A DNA stretch of 7,096 bases from Phycisphaerales bacterium (GTDB lineage Bacteria; Planctomycetota; Phycisphaerae; Sedimentisphaerales; Anaerobacaceae). The notes beneath the pieces are model-generated. The model worked only from the letters and a program-made list of their open reading frames with translations. It was not told where the DNA came from and made no database searches. This document shows, in pieces, positions 1 through 5,629 of the stretch. The position numbers were made by a program, and so were the translations under genes. The DNA lies in the NCBI GenBank assembly GCA_011057845.1, contig DSDB01000667.1:1-7096 (forward strand). Direction: 5' to 3'. Position 1 is the stretch's first letter. Every line of letters starts with the position of its first letter.

Positions 1-324
1 ACGTGCATGGTCAACCGTGTCCGTGACCGCTTCCGCCGCAAGCACCCGCACCTGGTTGATATCGACGAAACCGACCCTCCGGGCAGCCCGATGGACGGCC
101 CGGAACACTCGGCGATGGCCGATGAAGAGACAAAACGGCTTACGCAGGCCATGGCCACGCTGCCGGATGAGCAACGCGAAACCATCGTCCTGCACCTTAG
201 CGCAGGACTGACATTCCGAGAAATAGCCGAGATGCAGGACATCTCGATGAGCACGGTGCAAGGTCGATATCGTTATGGTTTGGATAAATTGCGCAAGGCG
301 CTGACCGGAGAACAGGAACCATGA
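1..324 (+). CDS. ECF-type RNA polymerase sigma factor, 3' part (5' end outside window)
   Basis: This is the C-terminal part of a sigma-70 family, extracytoplasmic-function-type sigma factor, which directs RNA polymerase to a specific promoter set. The frame is open to the window edge. The first visible residues (TCMVNRVRDRFRRK) fit the end of region 2.4, so the Met at position 7 is probably internal and region 2 lies upstream. Numbering from that Met, a variable linker covers about residues 14-44. Region 4 covers about 45-98, with the LPDEQRETIVLHL helix and a helix-turn-helix (LTFREIAEMQDISMSTVQ) followed by GRYRYGLDKLRKAL, which would contact the -35 element. Family members are usually 160-200 residues, so roughly 80-90 are missing. 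The stop overlaps the next ATG by ATGA, as expected for a sigma factor coupled to its membrane partner. The family assignment is firm; the regulon is unknown. Confidence 0.9.
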   Translation, partial: TCMVNRVRDRFRRKHPHLVDIDETDPPGSPMDGPEHSAMADEETKRLTQAMATLPDEQRETIVLHLSAGLTFREIAEMQDISMSTVQGRYRYGLDKLRKALTGEQEP

Positions 325-1211
325 ACCCCGCAGACGACATCACAGACGCCATAAGGCGGATGCATGTGACGACGCGGCCGCAGACGGACAGACGCATCCT
401 CAACGAGGCGTTTGCCGCACTCGACGCCGCGGTCGCCGGCGACGGGGGCCTGTCCGTGTCGGGGCCGAGCCGCATTTTCACATTGAGATTTGGGCATATC
501 GCGGCCGCCGCGGTCCTGATTGTGGGGCTGGGACTGCTTATCATGACAACCGGATCGCGCCCAATCGCCGTGCAGGAGGTCCTGCGGGCGGTTGAACAGG
601 CACCGAATCTGCGGATTGCCCGATATACCCCCGACGACATGACCCAACCGGCCCAGAGTGTATGGGTCTCGCGGGACCGCAAGCTCAAACTCTACGACAC
701 GCGGGATGGCAGGCACCGGGCATACGTGCTCTGGGATGCCGACCACGGTGTTCGCAGCTTCAGGCAGCCCGCCTCGGACCTTGTGGCCAGGCATGCCATG
801 ACGGCCGAGTCCAGAATCCGCGCCGAGAGGTCGATGACAGGGCTGCTTGGCCTGCTGCCCTTTGACGACGCCAACGCGGTTCCGGCTGGGGCCCAGTGGG
901 TGGCCGTGGACGCAGGGCCCGACTCGCCCGTCGCCGATGCCAGAACGTATGACCTGACCTGGACAGACAGTGGTCAGACCCGTCGGTATCGTTTCTACGT
1001 GGAACCTCACGCGAAACTCCCGGTGCGGATTGAGCGGTACGTGGCAGATGCGGCAAAAGGCGCCGAGACGATGGACCTTGCCCAGGTTATCACCGCCAGC
1101 AACGAGACAGAGATTCAGTCTCTGATCTACAGCGTTTTTGGACCGTACGACCCAAGCATAGAGCTTCCACCGACCCCGCCGGCGTTCATCGGTACTCCCT
1201 CGGATTACTAA
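321..1211 (+). CDS. Single-pass membrane protein, putative anti-sigma partner of the ECF factor
   Basis: No named family is certain. The 296-residue product has a cytoplasmic N-tail (about 1-56), one membrane helix (about 57-77, GHIAAAAVLIVGLGLLIM) and an extracytoplasmic domain of about 215 residues. That domain alternates charged and hydrophobic residues in a beta-rich pattern. Stretches such as PIAVQEVLRAVEQAPNLRIA and LPVRIERY resemble planctomycete LolA-like or outer-membrane-lipoprotein-sorting-like domains (inference). The tail segment HVTTRPQTDRRILNEAFAAL is of a type I associate with Phycisphaerae membrane proteins encoded after sigma factors. The start is set by the ATGA overlap with the sigma gene, with GGAG (307-310) and AGGA (314-317) upstream. 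Coupling and topology suggest it restrains or senses for the sigma factor. However, the tail lacks the HxxxCxxC zinc anti-sigma motif and has no cysteine at all, so that role is inferred. The C-terminus is Pro-rich (ELPPTPPAFIG). Confidence 0.72.
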   Translation: MNPADDITDAIRRMHVTTRPQTDRRILNEAFAALDAAVAGDGGLSVSGPSRIFTLRFGHIAAAAVLIVGLGLLIMTTGSRPIAVQEVLRAVEQAPNLRIARYTPDDMTQPAQSVWVSRDRKLKLYDTRDGRHRAYVLWDADHGVRSFRQPASDLVARHAMTAESRIRAERSMTGLLGLLPFDDANAVPAGAQWVAVDAGPDSPVADARTYDLTWTDSGQTRRYRFYVEPHAKLPVRIERYVADAAKGAETMDLAQVITASNETEIQSLIYSVFGPYDPSIELPPTPPAFIGTPSDY

Positions 1212-1241
1212 TTGATCGGTCGCCTGCGAAAATCGTACATT
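1212..1241 (+). promoter_or_regulatory. Weak sigma70-like promoter candidate for the M56-like gene
   Basis: TTGATC (1212-1217) and TACATT (1236-1241) are separated by 18 bases, each matching 4 of 6 consensus positions. The -10 candidate lies inside the palindrome at 1227-1246, so a protein bound there would block it. The match is weak and could be chance. The 79-base gap before the next gene, together with its own GGAG ribosome site at 1281-1284, makes some promoter here reasonable. Confidence 0.22.
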
Positions 1242-1246
1242 TTTCG
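1227..1246. promoter_or_regulatory. 20-bp imperfect palindrome upstream of the M56-like gene, possible operator
   Basis: The sequence CGAAAATCGTACATTTTTCG is symmetric about a central GTAC, with CGAAAA pairing with TTTTCG. Sixteen of 20 positions fit dyad symmetry; the only breaks are the two pairs flanking the centre. It ends 44 bases before the ATG of the BlaR1-like gene and is more AT-rich than its surroundings, which suits a binding site for a dimeric regulator. It does not match the BlaI/MecI TACANNTGTA core, so the binding protein is unknown. Its outer arms are A/T-rich and it lacks the GC-rich stem expected of an intrinsic terminator. Confidence 0.35.
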
Positions 1247-1290
1247 ACAATAAAACGCCTCGCTCAGCGTCTAAGTAAGCGGAGACTATT

Positions 1291-2100
1291 ATGAACACGC
1301 TGATTCAATATGCTGCTGGCGTGAGTGAGGGTTTTTGCGCTTTGGCGCTGCCGTTGGTGGTCCAGTCGATTGCCGTCTTGGCACTGATTTGGGCCGTCGA
1401 CGCGATTGTAGGGGCCCGCATATCGGTTCGTGGGCGGTACTGGCTCTGGGTGGGCGGCCTGCTGGGCTCTATTCTTCCGTTCTCATGGTTTCTGCCGATT
1501 CCAAAGATGCTGCATGCGCGTGTCGGCTACCCCATCTTCACACTCCCCGCCGTGCTCATGCTTGCCTGGTTTATCGGGATGGCTGGATTGACTTGGGCCG
1601 TTCTGCGGCGAACACTTCAACTGCAGGCGATAGCCCGCCAGGCCGCCCCTGCGGGCGGTTTCATGCAGGGGGTCTTTCGGTATTGCCGTCGCTCGATGGC
1701 AGTGGACGTGGAGGTCTGTCTGAAGATCTCCCCGCAGGTGGAATCGCCGGTGGTCTGGGGGCTGCGACGACCGGTGATCCTGCTGCCACAGGATTTCGCC
1801 CCGCGCCTTGGTTCCCGGCACCTGCGGGCCGTGCTGCTGCACCAGTTCGCACGAATCAAACGGGGCGATCTGCGGATCAACCTGCTTCAGATGGTGATGC
1901 AGGTCGTGTGGTTCTTCAATCCGCTGATCTGGCTGGCCAACGCCAGAATCCGCACGTTGCGCGGGCGTTTGGCCGACGAGATGGTGCTGGCGGTGATGGA
2001 CAACCACCTCGGCTGGTACAGTGAGGCCCTGGCCACCGTCTCGACGCCACCCGCCGACAACCCCAATCCCAGCCTGACAACCGCCCTGGTGGGAATCTGA
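1291..2100 (+). CDS. BlaR1/MecR1-like (M56) membrane protein with degenerate active site, C-terminally truncated
   Basis: The 269-residue product resembles the membrane and protease part of M56 antirepressor peptidases, which signal across the membrane and cleave a BlaI-type repressor. Likely membrane helices lie at about 15-40, 50-70 and 84-105, with a hydrophobic segment at 196-217. The family core is clear: SPVVWGLRRPVILLPQDF (152-169), HLRAVLLH (177-184), KRGDLRINLLQ (190-200) and FFNPLIWLANARIR (208-221). The zinc motif HExxH instead reads H184-Q-F-A-R188, losing the catalytic Glu and second His. The usual 'REREYACDDAVLA' segment reads RTLRGRLADEMVLA (221-234), losing the Glu positions and Cys. 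The protein ends at ALVGI, before the last membrane helix and sensor domain. GGAG at 1281-1284 supports the start. No BlaI gene is adjacent. Proteolysis is very unlikely. It is either a pseudo-protease or a decaying gene. Confidence 0.82.
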   Translation: MNTLIQYAAGVSEGFCALALPLVVQSIAVLALIWAVDAIVGARISVRGRYWLWVGGLLGSILPFSWFLPIPKMLHARVGYPIFTLPAVLMLAWFIGMAGLTWAVLRRTLQLQAIARQAAPAGGFMQGVFRYCRRSMAVDVEVCLKISPQVESPVVWGLRRPVILLPQDFAPRLGSRHLRAVLLHQFARIKRGDLRINLLQMVMQVVWFFNPLIWLANARIRTLRGRLADEMVLAVMDNHLGWYSEALATVSTPPADNPNPSLTTALVGI

Positions 2101-2142
2101 GAGTCCCCGCGAGGGTTTTCCCGTCCGCACTGACGATGCAGG

Positions 2143-2171
2143 TTGAAAGAGTTCCTCTCTTCTGCTAGAAC
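2143..2171 (+). promoter_or_regulatory. Candidate sigma70-type promoter of the addBA operon
   Basis: TTGAAA (2143-2148, 5 of 6 to the -35 consensus) and TAGAAC (2166-2171, 4 of 6 to the -10 consensus) are separated by exactly 17 bases. A TG at 2163-2164 gives an extended -10 (TGC before TAGAAC). Transcription would begin near 2178, leaving a leader of about 26 bases before the addB ATG. The spacer also holds a short AAGAG/CTCTT inverted repeat (2147-2151 and 2157-2161). The placement between the truncated M56-like gene and addB supports it as the operon promoter, although planctomycete promoters are poorly defined. Confidence 0.42.
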
Positions 2172-2187
2172 CGTGCCGTCATCCATT

Positions 2188-2197
2188 GGTGAAGGTG
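2188..2197 (+). promoter_or_regulatory. Ribosome binding site that sets the addB start
   Basis: The stretch GGTGAAGGTG lies just upstream of the ATG at 2204, with its AAGG core (2192-2195) 8 bases away. It favours that ATG over the in-frame TTG at 2186, which would put this purine-rich site inside the coding sequence. The ATG start also gives the family-typical N-terminus MAVRFILGRSGTGKT. Confidence 0.6.
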
Positions 2198-2203
2198 CGA
2201 TTT

Positions 2204-5200
2204 ATGGCGGTTCGGTTTATTCTTGGCAGGAGCGGCACGGGCAAGACGAGCTACTGCATCAACTCGGTCGTCAATGCCCTCCAACAGCCGAATGACCAGC
2301 CCCTGATCCTGCTGGTCCCGGAGCAGGCGACCTATCAGGCCGAGCGGGCCATCCTCTCCCACCCGCGGATAGCCGGTTTCCATCGGCTGCACGTGTTGAG
2401 TTTCGACCGACTGAGTTTCATGCTGATGGGCCGCGGCACGGCACGCCCCTCGATCACGGCACTGGGCCGCCAGATGATCGTGCATCGAATCCTACGCGGC
2501 TGCCGGCAGCGGCTGCGGATATTCACCGCCGGGGCGGACTCGGTCGGGCTAGCTCAACGAATGGGCCAGACCATCAGCGAACTGCACCGCTACGCTAAGA
2601 CACCGGACGACCTCAATGAGTTGCTCGACCGGCTCAAGGCACATCCCGCCGACAGCTTTACGGCGGCGAAATTCGCGGATATCGCCGTGGTCATGGGCGA
2701 GTACCTGGCCTTCGCGGGTGAACGGTTCGTCGACCCGGATATCCAACTGAATCAGGCCTGTCAGGCGATGCGGGACGCGGATTTTGCGCGGGGGGCCCGG
2801 GTGTGGGTGGATGGCTTCTCCAACTTCCCGGGCGGCGAACTGGACCTCCTGACCGAGCTGCTCAAGGTTGCGGCCGATACCGACATTGCACTGTGTCTGG
2901 CCCCGGATTCCATTGACCCGGCCTCGCCGACGCAGTCGAGGGTCGATGAAACGGACATATTCGGCCCGACGGTTCAGACGTATATCGATCTGATGGGTAG
3001 GGCCGCCAGTTGCAGATTGAAAATCGCCGAGCCCTTGATGCTGACGATGGTACGGCGATTCGCGACAGCCCCGGCGCTGGAACACGTCGAGAGGCACATC
3101 TTCGCCCCCAAGCCGCCACAAATGGCCGATGCCGATGGAATCAGGTTGATAGCCGCGGCCAATCCCAGGGCCGAGGCGAGGTTCGCCGCACGAGAGATTC
3201 GGGAACTGGTCGACCGCAGTGGCCTGCGATACCGCGACGTGGCCGTGATCGTATCGGATATGGACCGCTACGAGCACTATGTCCGGGCGTGTTTCGACGA
3301 CTTCGCCCTGCCGTTCTTCATAGACCGGCGGACGCCGCTAAGCCGCCACGGCGGGTCCGTCATGGTCCTGTCGGCTTTGCAGGCGGCCATGGGGGGATTC
3401 GCCCACGGCGACGTCTTCACATGCCTCAAGACCGACCTGTTCGGGATCGACCGCGAGGGCGTGGACCTGTTGGAGAATTACTGTCTGGCCTATGGCGTCG
3501 GCGGCTCGGACTGGCCCAGCCAGGGCCCCTGGCGGATGGCCGATCCGTCCGATGGATACGACGAGGCATCGATCGACTCGCTCCGGCGACAAGTGGCCGA
3601 GCCTCTGACAGCCTTGCGCGATGCCCTGCGGCCCCAGGGTGAGGAGCTCATCACGGTTGGTCAGTTCACCGGGGCGGTATTCGGGTTCCTGGATGCGGTC
3701 GGGTTCACTCAAACGCTCAACGGCTGGGTCGAAACCGCCCAGCAGCACGGCGATTACGAGGCCGTCGAGCAGCACCGGCAGTTTTACGACCGGTTCGTCA
3801 ACATCTTCGACGAGATGGCGGAGGTGTTCGCCGGCTGTCCACTGAGGGCGGCGGACTTCGCGGCGATACTCAATACGGGCTTGTCGCAACTGACGCTGAC
3901 GCTGATCCCGCCGACGCAGGACCAGGTGCTTGTTGGCTCGGTTGAGCGAAGCCGCCACCCCGACTTGCGGGCCGTTTTTCTTCTTGGCGCGACGGCTAAG
4001 CAGTTTCCCATACCCGTACCGGCCGCCGGGCTACTCAGCGACAGAGACCGCGATACGGCGGCCAGGGCGAACTTCGAGATCGGCGGCGGCACGAGGCAGA
4101 GCCTCATGGAACGGCAGTATCTTGCCTACATTGCCTTCACCCGGCCGTCGGAGCGGTTGTACGTGTGCTACCCCCTGGCCGATGAGAAGGGTTCCGAGGT
4201 CGTGCGCTCGCCGTTTATAGACGAGTTAGAGGGCCTGTTCGCCCATCTTGAGGCTGCGCCGCCCGCCGCATGTCGGTCCATTGAGACCGTGGCGTGCGAG
4301 TCGGACTTGGCACAGATGCTCTGCACGGAACTGGGCCGCGACAATCTTGCGGAGCGGTCGGGCGATGCGGATCCGTTACACCGCCTATTGCGCGGGTTAT
4401 GTGAGGATCAGCGGTTGGCGTCGCTGGGGGCTGATGTGCGGCGAGCGATTGAGTATGACAACGCCGCATCGCTGGAGGCATCGACGGTCGCCCGGCTGTA
4501 TCAGGGGCCGATTCGCACCTCGGTTTCGCGGTTGAGCACGTTCGCGGCGTGCCCCTATCAGTACTTCGCCAAATTCACACTGGATCTGCGGCAGCGTAAG
4601 GAGTTCAAGCTGGAGCCGCTGGATTTGGGTTCGTATTACCACGATGTCTTGGACGCCCTGTTCAAGGAACTTCGGGCGGCGCAGTTGGATCTCGCCGATC
4701 TGGACCGCGATGCCTTGATGCAGCGGCTGGCCGGGGCGATGGAGCAGACCATCCGCGAGAATTCGTTTCTGTCCGGCTTCCTTGCCAGGGGTGGCCACAA
4801 CGTGTTCCTGATCCAGACGGCGGCCGAGCACCTGCGTTCCTGCGTTGCGGATATCGCCGAGATGGTGCGGGCGGGTCGGTTTCGCCCGGCGATGACCGAA
4901 GTGGCATTCGGTCGTGGCAAAGGGGCCGTCGAGACCCTCGGCGAGTTCAATATCGAGATTCCGGATGGCCGGCAGTTGTGCATGGACGGCAAGATCGACC
5001 GTATCGACATCGGCCAGATCGATGGCCGCAAGATCGCCCTGATCTTCGACTACAAGCGAGGCCCGAAGCGATTGCGATGGGAGGAGTGCTACTACGGCCT
5101 GGATATGCAGTTACCGGTGTATATCCTGGCGGCGATGGGGGCGAGCGGTTCGGATATTGAGCAGGTGGCCGGGGCGTTTTACCTGCCCGTCGAGGTCAAT

Positions 5201-5629
5201 CCGAAATCGGGCGATATATCGAAGCTGGGCGGGGGCCCCGTGGGCTCCGGTCGCAAGGCCAGGGGCATACTGAATGGTTCGCTGGCAGAGTTGCTCGATG
5301 CGGGGGCGGCGGGCTACAGCCGCTATTACGACTACTATGTGGGCAAAGAAGGCGAGCCCTATGGCAATTACGGCCGCACGGGGGCATTGATGCCGCTGGA
5401 CTTCAATAGTGTGGTCGGGCACACCACGCGGCGGCTGATAGAGATCGCCCTGGCGATTGTGTCCGGGCGGATTGCCGTCTCGCCGTACCGCCTTCGGCGG
5501 GCTTCTCCGTGCAGTTGGTGCGTGTACCGGTCAGTGTGCCGGTTCGACTGGCAGATCAACGAGTACCATCGACTGGCCGGGCTCGACAAGCTCGATGTAA
5601 TCGCACTAACGGGAGCCGGCGATGGCTGA
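2204..5629 (+). CDS. addB: ATP-dependent helicase/deoxyribonuclease subunit B (AddB)
   Basis: AddB is the second subunit of the AddAB helicase-nuclease, which resects double-strand DNA ends to load RecA for recombinational repair in the cytoplasm. The product has 1141 residues, close to Bacillus-type AddB. Walker A is GRSGTGKT at 8-15. A UvrD-like but non-translocating helicase core follows, with a WVDGF segment around D203 and the family-like AVFLLGATAKQFP...LLSDRDR and YLAYIAFTRPSERLYV blocks. The C-terminal PD-(D/E)XK nuclease shows H813 (YYHDVL), D932 (GKIDRID), D949 and K951 (FDYKRG), and Q969/Y973 (QLPVY). The iron-sulphur ligands are all present: C783 (AACPYQYF) and C1103, C1106 and C1112 (C-x2-C-x5-C), the arrangement that pins the nuclease domain to DNA ends. 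It is therefore predicted active. Its last 8 bases overlap addA, indicating coupled translation and an equimolar complex. Confidence 0.95.
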   Translation: MAVRFILGRSGTGKTSYCINSVVNALQQPNDQPLILLVPEQATYQAERAILSHPRIAGFHRLHVLSFDRLSFMLMGRGTARPSITALGRQMIVHRILRGCRQRLRIFTAGADSVGLAQRMGQTISELHRYAKTPDDLNELLDRLKAHPADSFTAAKFADIAVVMGEYLAFAGERFVDPDIQLNQACQAMRDADFARGARVWVDGFSNFPGGELDLLTELLKVAADTDIALCLAPDSIDPASPTQSRVDETDIFGPTVQTYIDLMGRAASCRLKIAEPLMLTMVRRFATAPALEHVERHIFAPKPPQMADADGIRLIAAANPRAEARFAAREIRELVDRSGLRYRDVAVIVSDMDRYEHYVRACFDDFALPFFIDRRTPLSRHGGSVMVLSALQAAMGGFAHGDVFTCLKTDLFGIDREGVDLLENYCLAYGVGGSDWPSQGPWRMADPSDGYDEASIDSLRRQVAEPLTALRDALRPQGEELITVGQFTGAVFGFLDAVGFTQTLNGWVETAQQHGDYEAVEQHRQFYDRFVNIFDEMAEVFAGCPLRAADFAAILNTGLSQLTLTLIPPTQDQVLVGSVERSRHPDLRAVFLLGATAKQFPIPVPAAGLLSDRDRDTAARANFEIGGGTRQSLMERQYLAYIAFTRPSERLYVCYPLADEKGSEVVRSPFIDELEGLFAHLEAAPPAACRSIETVACESDLAQMLCTELGRDNLAERSGDADPLHRLLRGLCEDQRLASLGADVRRAIEYDNAASLEASTVARLYQGPIRTSVSRLSTFAACPYQYFAKFTLDLRQRKEFKLEPLDLGSYYHDVLDALFKELRAAQLDLADLDRDALMQRLAGAMEQTIRENSFLSGFLARGGHNVFLIQTAAEHLRSCVADIAEMVRAGRFRPAMTEVAFGRGKGAVETLGEFNIEIPDGRQLCMDGKIDRIDIGQIDGRKIALIFDYKRGPKRLRWEECYYGLDMQLPVYILAAMGASGSDIEQVAGAFYLPVEVNPKSGDISKLGGGPVGSGRKARGILNGSLAELLDAGAAGYSRYYDYYVGKEGEPYGNYGRTGALMPLDFNSVVGHTTRRLIEIALAIVSGRIAVSPYRLRRASPCSWCVYRSVCRFDWQINEYHRLAGLDKLDVIALTGAGDG

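Noticed and set aside
7..9. ATG at 7 as the true start of the sigma factor
   Set aside because: The frame is open upstream, no ribosome site can be seen in the six preceding bases, and the first residues match the interior of region 2.4.
1335..2024. Second + strand open frame (229 codons) within the M56-like gene
   Set aside because: It is an out-of-frame shadow. The M56 family motifs and the GGAG-preceded ATG belong to the frame starting at 1291.
2105..2119. CCCC-GCGA-GGG followed by TTTT after the M56-like stop, resembling a terminator
   Set aside because: The stem is only 3 base pairs and competes with an equally short GGG-TTTT-CCC pairing, so it is too weak to call as an intrinsic terminator.
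2186..2203. TTG at 2186 as an earlier addB start
   Set aside because: It would place the GGTGAAGGTG ribosome site inside the gene, and the ATG at 2204 gives the typical AddB N-terminus.
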